The notes: generated from the sequence alone by a model not told the origin. A stretch of DNA of 64,000 nt from Aphis gossypii (GCF_020184175.1 NC_065530.1:61481260-61545259); one strand, 5' to 3'; counted from the stretch's first letter, positions 34,024 through 48,650 are shown. Numbers and translations: made by a program.

Positions 34024-37000
34024 ACCCATGATCAGGCTATTTCCGGACAAATCGTCGACTGCAGGTAGCGATAAAAAACAAATTAAGAAAAATGAATCAT
34101 CGTGAAATTATCAAAATTATTGTGTCTTACTGCCAGCTTTTTGGTCTGGTCAATCGGGGTCAAGGTTAGGTTTTTCAAACCTCGACGACTAAAATATTTG
34201 CAGCTTAGAAACCGCGGACTAGTGCACGTGTTTTAAACACTAGTTAAAAATATGGCTGGATACAAAATACGCGATTATCGATTACTGAAAGTGAATTTCG
34301 TTCATTTTACTGGAAGCACGATACCTGAAATAAACAGCTAGAAAAGTCGAAAGCAAATAATTAAAATACATTGTTGACAAGTTGTATGTAATGTATATTA
34401 TGTCCATGGATAGATATGACAACCGTCCGAAATAAAATCTATCGAAACGATCGTCAACGCGTGCATTAGTAATGCGATAATCGTGTATTTTAATATGTTT
34501 AGATTTTACGCACGAAAATGCTTTTACTTTTGATGAGGTTTGATGTAGTTGTGTAGATGATAACCGTGGCGATTAACGCGAAATAAATTATACGTTTCAT
34601 CGTGATAGTTATTGACGAAGATTCATCATCGTAATAATTTCACCGAGGGAAAACAAACAGTTCGTGTCAAAAGTATCCGTAGGTTAAAACAATATTTGAT
34701 TAGTATTCGTTAGTTTCCGTGTCTTATTTATCCTCTTCGAGTATACACATCTACAACATTATTGTATAAAAATTTCAGTTGAATAAAATAGCAAATAATT
34801 TCGTCAATCATCGTTTGTTCGTGACATAGCGTAGGGAAAAATCCGAAAATAATTACTCAGTTACCGATTTCTTTCGTTTTTCTTGGGAACGCGTCCCAGA
34901 TGGTTTGAAATTATATTAAAATATTATGTCGGGTGATTGTTTTTTTCATTTTTCGACTTTGAAACAAAACGGGAACATCAATTCCAATTCTTTGATAGAG
35001 TGCACGTTTAGCCCTATTGCTATCTTACATTGCTATATAGTTCATATATTTTTTGTAAATGTGCACTAGATGCTCTTACATCAATCGTCCAACAAATATT
35101 TTATCGCTCTTATCACAGTATCGTCAAACTTATGTGTGAATTTGAAAATATAAAAATATCAACAATTTGTGGTAAGATTGATTGTTAATTTTATAATAAT
35201 TCAAATGATAATAATTGTTCAATAATGTCGATTCGGTCAAAACTACCGGATTTCATAACGTTAAAGAAAAACTAACACGTAGATATTAAAATATGTAATT
35301 TTAAAAATTTTACATAAGTTGATAATATAGTAGCAAATATATTCAAGAAATTAAAAAAAAAAAACAACTACTAAAATCGTATATTAAGAGTGGCGGAGCA
35401 AAACAAATTTAGCGAAATCCAGATACGATTTTTAAATCATTTTATATTCAAATAATTTTTAAATAAGTGATTTCAGTGATATCTATATAATATAATATTT
35501 ATAACCTGCTGTATATATTTTATTTATTCATAATGGTTACGACCGTTATAGCAGTTAGTACACAGTATAAAAATATAAAATATAGAACATAATGTAACGA
35601 ATAAGCATAGGTAATATATAATGACATTAAGAACGCTATGAAAAAATATTTTTAACTCCAAATTTCTATCAAAGAAAAAAATGAGATAAAATTATAGTAC
35701 TGTAAGATATATAGTAGTATAATATTGATGTGACTAAGTATATAGCAGGACAACGATTAATATTAGCTGCAATATGAAATAAGAAACTGTTTATGTAAAA
35801 TATAATAATACTGAATTGTGGAGGCGTGGAGGCGTGGAACTGAAAAACCTAAAATTAGTTAACAGATACATTAAAATGTGTAATATATAAAATTAAATAA
35901 TCAATATAAACATATCCTAAAAGATAAGGTAATTTACTTAGATAGATATCTCATATTGCTTCTAAAATGGGTTGATCATACCATATGTTTAATATAAAGT
36001 CAACCAATTTAATAGCACCCACGGTAATTTTTTCAATCCTGTTGACTTCATTTCAGTTTGTGTAGGGCTTAAACCAAACACTAAACTAAGACATAAAACC
36101 AAATCAAAATTAAGAACTAAAATCATAGTTACAACACAATATGTATAATTTTTAAACAAAGTTTACGACTAGTGTGCTCAATACATATTGTATAATAATG
36201 TATTTTAAACTCAAAATTTTATATTTTACAAAATCAGAATTTACGAGACTTTATCTATACGTTCGCTTATAAAAAACACAAATAAAATATTAATCAAATA
36301 AAGTACACAAACCCATAAAAAAAGTAATTTTACAGCAACTATAAGTCCAATACAATTTAATATTGATATGCGTGAGTTATTTTGAATTATTATTGCTTCT
36401 AAACAAAATGAAATTGTAATATGGATGTCGAAGAGAATAAAAAGTATTAAATCAAGTCTAAAGATTTGATTTATGTACATAAAAAATGAGAACATTAGCA
36501 ATATAGAATTATAAATTTTTTTAATAAAAGCCCTTTATTCAATTTATAGAGCTCATAAAGCTTATCGCCACCGTGAACTCGTTTGGATATTGTGCACATT
36601 TAACGATATTCTGCGCGGCGGTCATAATCCAAAATACTACCAGGTCGGTATAATACTCAGAACAACACTGTAATAGTATACCCGATGTATCAAGTTGTTG
36701 TTAGTCCATATCAAACGACCTAGTCAAGATTCTTAACGAATAGAACGGCAACAAAATCAGAAGCTTTTTTTTTAGAAAAATCGGCATAATAAATAATAAC
36801 GATTCTAGAATCTCATTACACCAAACACTGTAAAGATATTATTCATTTTGTTTATAATAAAATATGTACGAATAATATTATTATAACGCAGTAAATAATA
36901 GTCCACACAAATAATGAGAATGTTTAATGTACATTATAATCTGGCTAACAACCTGTGTAATTGAAGGCAAAAAATAAAAATAAAAAAAAAAAACAAAAAA

Positions 37001-39670
37001 ATAAATAATGACGATATCGTAGTCATGCTACGGTAACACCGATAGTAAGTAATAATATGTCACGGCGCTACGCGAGCCCCGTTGACAACCACACCCGAAC
37101 GCGTAATAATTATAACTTACATGGCATATGCCTAGCTTACAACAATAATATATTATTATATACGACTTTGTGTGTTACGTACGTACGCAATATATTTATA
37201 TTTATGTACGTACACATTATATTCGTGTAAGGAATTAAGTAGTGCGTATATAAACTACGACCGCTGTTGCAGTTGCTGGTGACCGCGAGCTGCACAATCA
37301 CTCGAAGGTGTTTCGCATAGTATGTCCTTTTACAGGTAATACGCGAGTGTAACACACGTACACGGTCATGATTATTATTTTAACCGTACAACGTGTATAT
37401 GTATATCTAAATATAATAATAATATTTTATAAAATATAAATTATATTTTATTTGTAGTGTCATCGATATTTTAATAGCTGCTGCCGGTGCTACAGCTACA
37501 CACTTGCTCCCGTTCGACAAACTCGTTGTTAATAATAGTTATAATATTGTTTGCTCTTCGTTTTATTTTATTTTATTTTTATTTATATACGTATATACCT
37601 ATATGCACACGACTTTCTTTCGATAAACCTCAAGCAATTGATAAAATATTGTAAAATTTAATACAAACACGATCGTGTGTATACTTATATATATATATAT
37701 TATGCACCTATCTAAGTGTAACGATACGGAAAATAAATATTATCCACATAATTTTTATTGGCAATAAATAATATCTGCTTGTAAAATGTGTATATATATA
37801 GATAAATGTATAAATAATATCATGTAGACTCTATTTTATCATAATACTATAATAATACGTTCAATCAAATAGTTGTTATTTTTGACTATATTATAAAATA
37901 TTAGTTTTCGAAGAACGCTAAAATATACACATTAGCATAATAATATCATAAACAATATATTTAAAACATTTTCGTTGAACATAATAATATAATAGGTAGT
38001 TATTTAGTATCATCACTTTATTTTTGTAAGTAAATTTTATTATCAAATCACCCGGCATAGGTATTATAGCTATCGATAATAAATAAAATAGTCATATTGA
38101 AGTTATATCAAAGCCAAAGTCTAAAATGTAAAGAAAAACGGAAACCCTCGAAAACCGTGTAAAAAATAATCACCGATTAATCCATTAAGGATCAATGCAC
38201 ACTATATTCGTTTGCAGAAATGTGTTTGTAACTGCAGTTGAAAATGGACGAGTCTTATATCAAATTATAGTGACTAGAAAGTCAGACTATTCGTTTTTTA
38301 TTCTTTTCCCCGTATTTAAGGATACGTCTGGATACCAGCGCAGGATGAGTAGTATATAAGCATTATGAGTGGATAATGTTTAACATCAAAAACATTATGT
38401 TTCAATGTAGAAATCGGTATTCGATATTCGGTTAAATTTGCAGCATTGCGTTACGATGGGATCCGATCAACGGACGGAAAAGTATAATATGACATCTGAC
38501 AGTGTGTTATGGTCTCCACATATATTCATATAAATGTAACTACGTATTTTATTACGTTTTTGTCGGCTAACGTATTTGTTTTCAACGGTCGTCGCGTCCG
38601 TCAATGTGAACTTGTCCTTATTAGATAATGTATTTTAGATTAAAATAATATGTATACGTATCAGATTTCGTTATAGTTTTCCGTTATTGAAAATTTCGCA
38701 GTTGGAATGAATTCAGTGCAAAATTAACGGACGCGTAATTTGAAGTTGTAAATACGTAAATCGTACTTGAGTTATGATGAATTATGCATGGAATCGTTAG
38801 CAGGATTATTAGGATTATTATGTGTATTAGGTCGTATGAAATAACACGAAAAATGAATACCGAACACAACACGAAATATATTTTTAAAATATAATATAGA
38901 ACACATATGAAAACAAATTCAAGAGTCATTGTTAAAATTCAGATAATATTTATTATACTATATTCCATCGTATTATACAAAACGGTATTGTTTTATAGGT
39001 ATTATAGACGATAGGTAGGTACTGACATTGATTTAATAATAGAGTAGGTATATTATAAAATCAATGGTACAGATATAAAAAATTATCGGACGATCTGTAT
39101 GGTTAATAGTTAAAAAAAAATATTATTTATCATTTTATATTTATTCAAAATCGTGATCGTTTCAAATTTCATGAAACAACACGTTAACAGCAGACTTTCA
39201 AATTATTCGAAGTAAAAAAATAAATCCGAAAGGTATAGTACAAATGAATTTTATTAAACAATAAATTTAGAAATTAAAACGAATACAGATTTCAATAGGA
39301 AATAAACTATTGTATAATAAATTATTATTTCATACGTTTTCCAATAATTAAAATATAGAAAAATATAAAATGTCAAATTATTATATTATACTCGTTCAAT
39401 TTTTGAGGGTTATTGCGTAGTATTTTATTTCGTTTCATTCGGTGAAGTTGTACAAAGTGTACAGCTGCATTGCTTAAATCATTTCCCTGTCTAATAATCG
39501 TAAGATTATATATTATATTTATACTATTTCCTCTTTGGGATATCATTATGTAATATTCTGTACTCAGTGTATACTAGGCCATTTATTATGCTTTAAAGTA
39601 CACTCCGATTAATAATCAAATTATAATGTTTGGTAGCATACACATAATAATACTATCATTATATTATAAT
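34024..39670. other. Long AT-rich noncoding stretch
   Basis: A tandem TGGAGGCG doublet lies at 35819-35838, A-rich tracts at 36965-37005, and a GC-richer patch at 37050-37340 that overlaps a 72-codon minus-strand frame (37355-37137). A CAT|GTAAGTT donor-like site reads on the minus strand near 37120. No gene, RNA or complete transposon recognised. Confidence 0.45.
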
Positions 39671-39671
39671 A

Positions 39672-39953
39672 TTATAATATATTGTTACGTTTGAAAGCCG
39701 AGTTACTCGCGTGATAATCCAAGTTAACAATGCGCACAGGCTGACAGCTGTTGAAGTTCGTTTCGTTCATTAGGCGTGAAAAGGAACGCGTTTGATCGAC
39801 GAATACAATAATTGACACATTTGCAACCATATCAACATTATTCAGTGAAACGTAGGTATTGCTATTATTATTATTATTTTGATTATTCCCAGTCGATATC
39901 TTGCCGTTATCAGCATCGACGTACACTTCTATTATAATATTAATATATTGCAT
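39672..39953 (-). CDS. Hypothetical 93-residue protein or exon
   Basis: An ATG frame on the minus strand with unusually balanced composition for this window. It has an Ile/Val start, an acidic VDADNGK stretch at residues 12-18, an Asn-rich linker at about 23-32 coded by an ATT/TTA-type repeat, then a region with Val, Asp, Arg, Phe and one Cys (residue 70). There is no signal peptide, membrane span or named domain. An acceptor-like ATTATAATAG lies inside its start (exon would begin at 39928). A donor at 40583 in the upstream minus-strand frame would join in phase to it, giving one continuous protein. GC content is raised. Coding status is plausible but unproven. Confidence 0.28.
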   Translation of the reverse strand: MQYINIIIEVYVDADNGKISTGNNQNNNNNSNTYVSLNNVDMVANVSIIVFVDQTRSFSRLMNETNFNSCQPVRIVNLDYHASNSAFKRNNIL

Positions 39954-40445
39954 AATATCAACATAACATTATAAGTGCAATACGATTTATCATATGTTCA
40001 CAGATTTGGAAATGGAGTGTTATTGTTCACCGTTATTATAATAGATCCAAAATAGAAGGGTTATCGATTTAAAAAAAAAATAATGAGACGAATAACTATT
40101 ATGAGTTTTTTTTTTAATAGTAAAAAATAGTAAGTTCAAGTGAGAGTAGAACGTGAATAAATGTTTAATCGTGTACCTAACTATATGGGCTGTATGTGAC
40201 GTTAGGTATATTATTATTGTTGCGCATTGTAACATAATGCGCTAATACGGTAATACTGATTGTATGTACGGGAAGACTTTATTTTGGTCTGGTTTTGCGT
40301 ACGATTGTAACAGTGCGTAAAAATTGAGTTGACCCATAGCTCAAATTAATGTTGCAAACAAACAAAAAAAAACATAAAACAAAAAAATTAAGAAAATACT
40401 TAAATTTATCATGGATAACGCATAACACATAGAACAGTAGGTACT

Positions 40446-40670
40446 CTATAACTTTCTAAAAAAAAAAAATCTACAAGGTCCACATTTACACCATAGTCGT
40501 TCCGATAATAATACGGGTTTACCGAGTTTTTGTCGTCCGAAACTTTTCTCATTTAGCTGTTTGCCTAAATCTATGCACGTACCATCGAGATTGGTGTTTA
40601 TAGGTATAAAAGATATTATGTACAATATAATTTTACCATTTTTCACGTAAACAGCGGCGGTAAGCACCAT
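40446..40670 (-). CDS. Hypothetical minus-strand ORF or exon
   Basis: A 74-codon frame from an ATG at 40670. Residues 2-24 are a moderately hydrophobic segment, interrupted by Lys residues. The C-terminal half is polar with Cys-x-Cys-x-x-Cys (WCKCGPCR) before a Phe run produced by poly-T, so the true end may be an exon boundary. A donor-like GATG|GTACGT at 40583/40582 would remove the Cys-containing part and connect in frame with 39928. The upstream minus-strand frame ends 26 nt before this ATG. No family recognised. Confidence 0.22.
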   Translation of the reverse strand: MVLTAAVYVKNGKIILYIISFIPINTNLDGTCIDLGKQLNEKSFGRQKLGKPVLLSERLWCKCGPCRFFFFRKL

Positions 40671-40695
40671 ATTGTTTCAAAGGACCATCATTTGA

Positions 40696-40883
40696 TTACA
40701 AGTCGTGGTTTACGGCCGAGTCGAGTCGATCAAAGTAACAAAACAATATTATATAGTACAGCTTCTCGTATCGGTTAGATACGATATAATGATAAAATAA
40801 CATAAGACCGATTTCCCGGGGAGACGAATACCCGATAATCTGTTTTCTGTTTCCGGCGATCAGCAGCGCCTCAATAATATCAT
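40696..40883 (-). CDS. Candidate terminal exon (minus strand)
   Basis: On the minus strand a long T tract followed by ACCAAAAACAG forms a possible splice acceptor ending at 40884. The sequence after it is open for 61 codons to TAA at 40698-40696, reading DIIEALLIAGNRKQ at the start and then Tyr/Leu/Ile-rich with regular charged residues. Composition is protein-like and GC-richer than the surroundings. The preceding exon was not found, and 41288-41509 on the same strand is only a loose candidate. No domain recognised. Confidence 0.25.
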
Positions 40884-40919
40884 CTGTTTTTGGTAAAAAA
40901 AAAAAAAAAAACATCTTCG

Positions 40920-41765
40920 GGTGGTAACTTTTTTGTTAGTCTTTCAACACGAGACCTATTGTACTATGCTCGTCGATCGCCGGCATATACAAGTGTCTGT
41001 GGTCTAATCGGCAATTGGCGGGAGGTCGGTCAGTCGAACGGTTCGGTCACCAGTCGGTTAGGTCCAAAAAACCTTCATAATGGTAAATTTTTTTTTTTAC
41101 AAATGACGCTGACGGGAGGTCGTCTCAGGGTGGATGGGTGCGTCGAATTGGTACGATTTGCATAGCGTATACACAGCTAGGTGCCATACACCTCCCACAG
41201 CTACCGGTAGTGCACGCGGTGCAAAATCCAGCATTAGACACGCTTTTTATTTATCAAAATGCATTTTTTATTCTGATTATTTGGGTTTCAGTTTGGAAAA
41301 AAATTTAATAAAAAACCAAATACGCCCGGTTTATCGAGCGAACACGAAATCGTCTCGGGGACGAAGTATAATAATATAATACATTTTGTGAACATTGGAT
41401 AATGCAGTTGTAGCGGTGGTGGTGAACTGGCGAAACATAAAAAATAACAGCGCACACTGATTGAACGGCACAAAAGCCCTGACCCACCGTCGACCGTCCC
41501 TAATAGCACACTATATTATATTATTATAATATTATATGTACATAATAATATTATGTATAGGTATGTTCGTGCTGCGCGTCTATTGTATTGGCCAAATTCG
41601 CACACCGCCCGCACGGAAACCGCTACCGAACCGCATTTTGGCCGAAATTTAGGTCAATGGGAAAACAGAAAATGTCCTGTATTATATTGTTTATTTGTAT
41701 GTGAGGCGATTAATGACGATTACGAGTGGCAGGTAGATATAGAAATAAAATTATTGATGTATCGT
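40920..41765. other. GC-rich island with overlapping open frames
   Basis: Frames at 40890-41165 and 41134-41379 (+) and 41509-41288 (-) are open in CpG-rich DNA but have no domain. None has both a good ATG and a splice partner. A TCAGTG initiator-like word occurs on the minus strand near 41456-41461. Possible promoter region. Confidence 0.25.
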
Positions 41766-41816
41766 TATTGAAAGGGTAGTTTCTCACGTTATATTATATA
41801 TTAATATACCTCATAT

Positions 41817-41839
41817 TATATATATATATATATATATAT
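41817..41839. repeat. (TA)n microsatellite
   Basis: About 11 uninterrupted TA units in AT-rich flanks. Confidence 0.85.
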
Positions 41840-44215
41840 TAAGCACAAACATGTTTCAAAAAATAAAATACGTCTAACTGTAATGCATGTACACACCTGT
41901 GTATTAATCTTCTTACTCGAAACGGACACTTAACAAATAGCGCTTTGTTTGAAATTCTCGAAATGTTCATTTTAAATCTGTTTCGTAACAAAAGGACGTC
42001 ATGATTTAGTTTTTCTCCAAAATAAATATAAAAGTATTTGATGGATTAATTAAATATCACCATTTTCCATGGTCAGTTTTTCGATAAATATAATGTAATT
42101 CGTTGGAATTATTACCAATACTCAAACCTTTTGTACTATGTTATACTCGTAATACTAATACCAACGTATGTCTATATATGTACTATAGCGTATGGCAAAT
42201 TAAAATTAGTTTTCTGATTTGATATTATTTTATAGGAAACGTGTGAAGACTACTAATTTAAAAACTAATAACGTATTATAGAGTACTAATTCGATACAAA
42301 TTTCAAATTTTTAATTAAAAAAATGTACAAAACCTACACTCGAAATGAAAATCATTGTTATAATATGTAATTACAATATAATATGTTAGCAATAAGAGTA
42401 GTAGTTTTAAGTCCAGTGCATATTAAATTATTTGAATTTAATTTATTATATTTATATGACGTATTGTACGAATGTTTCAAAAAAAAATATTTTTCTTTAC
42501 AATACAAAACGCGTTTAAACAACAAATACACATAAGTAAATATTATGGATGACGCTTTTTATTTATTGTTACTATTTTTTGCTTTCGAAAATCAATTTTT
42601 CGTCACACCCTCACGCTTAAGTCCATTATCGTGTGTCACTTTGAACAGAGTGCATACACGTGACATGAACATAGTATAGGCAAACAAGTCACACGGTGTG
42701 CTTCTCCGTGCGAAAGGGCGCGGACATAAATAACGACATTGTCGAAATAGTGAAATTTCCAAAAAGAGAAAAAAGCAAAATAACATACAGCAGACGACAC
42801 GTGTCGTACACGCGCCTACGGGTACATATTATTATTCTGCAACGAAAAAACACGTACATAAACTATACGGAAATGCTGGAGGTAAAATATTTTTTGGAAG
42901 TTTTTTACGTCTCACAAGCGATCCGTTAAACCACGCACAACATCATGCACCGATAACAAAAATTCACGGAAATCTATAGAAATCTAATAGACAGACGATA
43001 GTCAAGAACATAACAATGTAAGCGAAACTAGACATCTTTGAGTAAGGGTATACCAATATATTATAAAATTTCACCCCTCCCTGGTCAAAAAATATTAGTT
43101 GCCTATACATATTTGTATAATATTTTTCAATGTTATAAAAGAACTTACTTATATAAATTAGTACCTACAATTAATGCTCTGGGCTTTTTTCTCATATCTT
43201 CATATTTAATATACTTAAATTAATACATATTAATATGTATTTTTTTATTTTAATCATAACATCACTATAATATTAGCAAGCTTTACATCGAATTTCGAGA
43301 AAATATACTCACAATTTTGTTATTAAATGCCAAAACCTATTTGTGGTATGGTACCGTGTCACCGCAACGAAAATACGGCCTGTTGACATCAGCTTCCACC
43401 GCTCTTTTTATGACTTAGGCATTTCTATAAATTTGCGTATATTTAGGGAAAACAAATTGTACACATTCTTCTATAATCGAACGTAGTACCTGCATTATGT
43501 TAAGATAAATATGGACGAATAAATTAAATAAAAATAAAAATTCATAAAAATAATTTTAATTTATTGATTTTAATAAAATATTTTATAAACCTATTCTTAT
43601 TTCTTATTTCTTATAATCTTATAATTTGTTAACAATTATATCGGGTAGCAGAAGCTAATAATATAATATAAGTTTTATTAAAGTAAACACTGATACGAAT
43701 TTATAGTTGCCGTTTTCATCACTACATTTCGGATAAATAACTGCAAAAGCGGTATATACGTTTTTTTTTTTTTTTTTAAATTTTATTTAAAAATAATATA
43801 CAATATTATTATGTTCTTCATCTGAATCATTTCTGATGCCGATAACTTTTCAACATTAGGTCAGGCCCTGGCCTCACTGCCATAGTTCCTCCTATGCATA
43901 TGCCATGAAAATATTATTGACATAATTACAAATTAAATTAGTATTATCTATTATCCTTGCAATAGACAGTTCCACGCGAAAATGCAATGAAACAGAAATC
44001 CAATTCGTATACCTAATATTACAGAAATATAATACTTTTACCCACCTAATCAACAGCCGTTGCAAAAATAAATATTAAATAGGTACTCTCATTGGCTTTA
44101 ATAAACATAATATTATTATAGATCTCGAGGTGAGTAAACATGGCCAATTCATAAGTTCCTAAATTACCATTAACATCGGTGAACGGTTTTGTTTTAGTTT
44201 CCAAATGCGATTAGT
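41840..44215. other. AT-rich noncoding
   Basis: A patch at 43855-43910 (AGGTCAGGCCCTGGCCTCA) looks like repeat-derived sequence but has no paired end. Frames at 42592-42929 have no domain. No gene called. Confidence 0.45.
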
Positions 44216-44220
44216 CTAGC

Positions 44221-44790
44221 TGTTGCAGCAGGTGTCGCATAAAGACCAAGAAAAAAACCAGTCCGGTCTGCAATCGTACGGAGGACCGACGTTGTCCCGA
44301 TGCGAAGAACCCGATACGCATTGGCTGGAAAAAAAATTTAAATTTAAATAATAAAAATAATAAATAAATAACTCAATTAGATATTATGGACCGAAGAGAT
44401 GGATTGCGCTACTCGTCGAACCGGGCCGGGTGCGCCGTCACTGCGATCAGCCAGCCGACCGTTTACACGATGGACGTACCCGGCTGGTCGTGTTATTACG
44501 ATTACCGTGGTCGGAGTAAGAGAAAAGCAAATAAAAGCCACGTCACCCGTTAAATAATACCATGAACATAATAATAATAATAATAATAACAGTGTCATTC
44601 CGAGCGTATTTCGATTATCTGTGCGAGTACGACCGTCGTACACGTATTATAATAAATAATAATATATTATACCATAGTTGACAACTCCGACTTCCAGTCG
44701 GGTAATTAATTTACGTTTGGCGGGACGGTTATTATTTGGCCGCCACCGCCGCCGCCGCAGATAAACCTGACCGATTTATTCGCCTCACCG
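44221..44790. other. GC-rich island with candidate exon frames on both strands
   Basis: On the plus strand a frame after GCTGTTGCAG (an acceptor-like end at 44228) is open for about 40 codons to TAA at 44349-44351. On the minus strand an 88-codon ATG frame (44643-44377) has a Leu run at residues 18-25 like a signal-peptide core, but that run is coded by the AAT repeat at about 44569-44589. A (CCG)n run lies at 44741-44757. No domain in either. Promoter or first-exon sequence is plausible. Confidence 0.25.
44569..44589. repeat. (AAT)7 microsatellite
   Basis: Seven AAT-type units. Read on the minus strand, it generates the Leu run of the overlapping frame. Confidence 0.85.
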
Positions 44791-47700
44791 GATTTTTATT
44801 GCAATCTGAATAATTGTTATACTCTAAACTAATTGACCGCACGAACTCAATGATATTATAATCCATCAGGGTCTGTCTCTGTTTCTTTCTCACTCTGTCT
44901 CTCTCTCTCTCAGTGTCTTTCTACCATTCCTCGTTACAGGTATAATATTTTAATATGTAAAATTGTCTTAAAGGTGACACGTGGTTGTATCAATGCAGTT
45001 GCTGTAGTTTCGAAGTTTCTTTAGGACCACTCACAAAAACCGAATAGTGTGTCATAAGTAATTAATAATGTTGTTAAGCAAAATGTTTAAAAAAAAAAAA
45101 AAAAACTAATGTCCCTCAATAAAGATATTAAACTCGTTTATAGTTATAATTATAATATAATATTATTTCCGATATTTATCATTATTAATTCCCAGGTTTG
45201 CGGCCAACGCAGTACCTAATAAATTTGTTTCAGTTCTTATTTTTTTATATTACATAACAGCATAATAGTGCGCACAACTCGAATTTACTTACGTTCACTT
45301 GTTAGTGGTGTATTATCGTCGTCTTCAACCCTAAACACAAAATGATACATTTATTATTTATAAACTTGCATAAACATTTGGAATTATAATTTAATATTAG
45401 TATACATTTTACATAATAATAGTGTCTAAGTACGAATTAGTATATATATTTTTCATATTAATGTTTTTTTTTTTTTTTTTTTAATGTTATGATTTGTTAC
45501 TATTAGATATTAAAAAAAATAAATATTTGAATTTCCGTCTTCGAACTGGATAATATTATATAATATGTACGGAATGCGTTCTTTATAGCACGCTATAACA
45601 GAAACGCTCTTTTTCGTTCGTCTGTTGACCTTAATAAAAACTAATGTATGTTTGTTGCATATTTATTTTATTTATTCAAAGAGTGTTGTGTACTTATTTG
45701 CACTGTGCCGTGTTCGTAAACATATTCAAAATGGAAAAAAAACAAACGAAATGACATAAAAACACGGTTGCAAAATAGAATACTTTATTCGGAGTGACGT
45801 TGCTATTCGCAATGAATGTTAACTGAAATTAATAATAAAATAAGTTACAAATACTTAAAAAATGAACAACAATCTATAAAATAACTTTTTATTGTTATTT
45901 TTCTATTTTTATGCTTATTTTTTTTACGTTTTATAAAATTTTTATAAACGCGAATGTGTGACGTATTGTTATTAAGACCTATAAGATACACTTGGTTATT
46001 ATAATGATGTACAAATATAAAATGCTTCATTTGTAAATATTTTAATAAAACAAGAAAGTTTTTGAAAATTAAAATATAATTATAAACAAGATAAACATAA
46101 AATTACATTTTTTTTTAATGTTTTTTAACTGCACCAAAGCCTAATTGAATGTTTGAGTTATATGTATATATATTTTAATTTACAACAATTGTTGTAAACA
46201 CATAAATTGTACTCTTTGACTTTAATACCATTTATGGTGCGTCCATAATAATACGTACATATTTATTTACATAGATATACTGAAGTGGTCACTTTAAAGA
46301 TTTAGATAAATTATTGATTTATTTGTTATACGATCAGGTGGAAAATAGGTACAAACTATCGAAATATGTTATAATAACAATAAAATGTGAAACATGATTC
46401 GATTTAAGCGTGTAAATATGTAGTATTTCGAAAAGACCATCACGAATCCAGTGCTTCGAAATCTTTAACGGCAGTTGCATCTGATACAGTAAGATAGCGC
46501 TGGTGTCATATTAAAGGTTCATCTTCAAAATAATATTATTTCAATGAATTTATTTTATAATAATTAATATTATAGACAATATTAGGTAGACGCGTATTTC
46601 GTTATTTATTTTATTTTTTACTACGAGAGATAATATTATGTTGTGTTTCTTTTACTCGGTTTACTTTGCGTAATACTTACTATATGCATAATATAAGTAG
46701 GTGCTGCAACTTCAATTTTGATTTATTATAAATGTTTAAGGCCCAGACGGCAGACACTAAAATTATTTTGCACTAGAATTAAATTATTACGTACAATATC
46801 ATATTACACGAAATTCATAATATTAAGTATTATAATTTACCATATATTAAATCATAATATTATGGTTACAAGTCAGACGAACATTATTCAAGATTATCTG
46901 GACAAGAGTATTAAGTATAACGATCAACTTATCCATAGGAGTCGGTTACGATGAAACCCTAAATGGAAATACAGGAGGCAATAACTGATTGCCTTTAAGC
47001 TATATACATGCCATTTTTAATACATGTGTACCTATAATAGCTAGTATAGGTATTTTACTTGTACAATAACGAATGTTGAAATTTTAAGGAAAATATAAAA
47101 TTATTTTTTGGTCTTTATTAATTGAATCCAAATAATATACATATATATTTTTTTATATAAAATAATTTACAACGACATTATTAAATCTAAATATTATCTT
47201 GTTAAACAGAAATTTTTACTCGATGAGTCAAGAGTATTATAATAATATATAAATATTTTAATAATAAAATATGTTATAAATTATTATAGTTATATAAGAA
47301 AAAAGCACATTATATTATTATTTTGTATTTTTTTGTTTTCGAATTCTCTGTTAAAATTGATGGACAATACTCCTCTCGAAGGCACTTAACGTTGTTTTTT
47401 TATATATCACTCTAAAGATAGATTTTAGAACTATATAAAAAAACTACACATTATACACATTATACACACATTTAAAATATTATCTTTTGAAAGATTCATG
47501 TCTACCATTAAAAAAATGCGTCCGGCTAGTTTGTCATCCTCGATAAAAAACGATACTCAACACAATATTGCTGTTGACAGAAGATCACAAGATAAATGTC
47601 GAAAACTTTATCGATTATTATTTTATGCATCATGACCCACAATGAAATTTACTCTGACATAATAAACGAATTAATTATGAATTACAATTTTCTTATTCAT

Positions 47701-48365
47701 TATTTATTATTATTTTATTAATACTTAAACTTTGATACACACGTTAGACTTAATGTAAATAATATCAATTGTGCCGAGTAATAATTTAAACCTATACATG
47801 TTTACTAAATGCAGAGAGAAACAATAATTCGGATGTTTTTTTGGTATTTTTCTTTTTACTCCGGAGTCCGGTGTCTATCAATTAAACCATGTTTACATCA
47901 ATATTATACTAGTATTGCTAGCGATTGACTTTGTAAAAATAACAATGATATTGTCAAGTATATTTATACTTAATAAAATGTGTATGAATATATTTTTTAA
48001 GTTAATTGACCCAGTGACCCACTAACGGATTTCTGCAAAATATCGGTCCAAAACTTATCTAAACACTAAAACTTTATAAGTTTTAAGTAATTATTAATAA
48101 CTCGATATTAAATTTTTAATTTGTATACATTGAAATATTCTCAGTAAAATATTTTGTTTTGGAATATACAATTAAACGTCGATACGGCTAATTAAAAATC
48201 ACTGTGATAACGATAAAACATAATATTATTGTCTTGTAAAATCTTTAAGTTATAAGATTATGTGCAAAATAAATATTTATAAAAATGTTTTCAAACAAAA
48301 TGATTAATATTATTTACTTAAAATTACCACTCTGTATAAGTGTATGTATGTGATCCTCTATAATG
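44791..48365. other. AT-rich noncoding
   Basis: A CT-rich microsatellite lies at about 44898-44911 and T/A homopolymers near 45085-45105 and 45465-45482. Frames at 45845-46030 (-) and 46718-46954 (+) are Lys/Asn/Ile-rich and unconvincing. Confidence 0.55.
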
Positions 48366-48650
48366 TTTAAGTCGTTACGGTGGCCAACAGTTTTCGAGTG
48401 CGGTCATAAAATCCTGCGGCGGCGGTGACTTTTGTGCGTCATTTCGTCTGACCGCGCGCTGTGCTCCGTATCGGATTTCGCCGGTCGATTCCGCCCGATT
48501 GCGGAGGAAAGCGATTGGTGTTGCGAAGTCAGACGGCCAATGTCTTGCCGCCGATATTAATCGAGTTCACCGCACCTGTTGTGGATAAACAGTGTACGCT
48601 ACTCATACAGGCACACAACTTTAGGAAACCGCAATGCCAATAATATTGTT
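48366..48650 (+). other. CpG-rich island with 60-codon frame
   Basis: An isolated GC-rich block inside AT-rich DNA. A frame at 48461-48643 starts at GTG and has a protein-like second half (Pro, Ile, Val, Cys, His), with no ATG, domain or clear splice site. It may be an exon, a CpG-rich regulatory element or a fossil repeat. Confidence 0.2.

Noticed and set aside
43855..43910. GGTCAGGCCCTGGCC patch
   Set aside because: Looks repeat-derived, but no boundaries could be defined.
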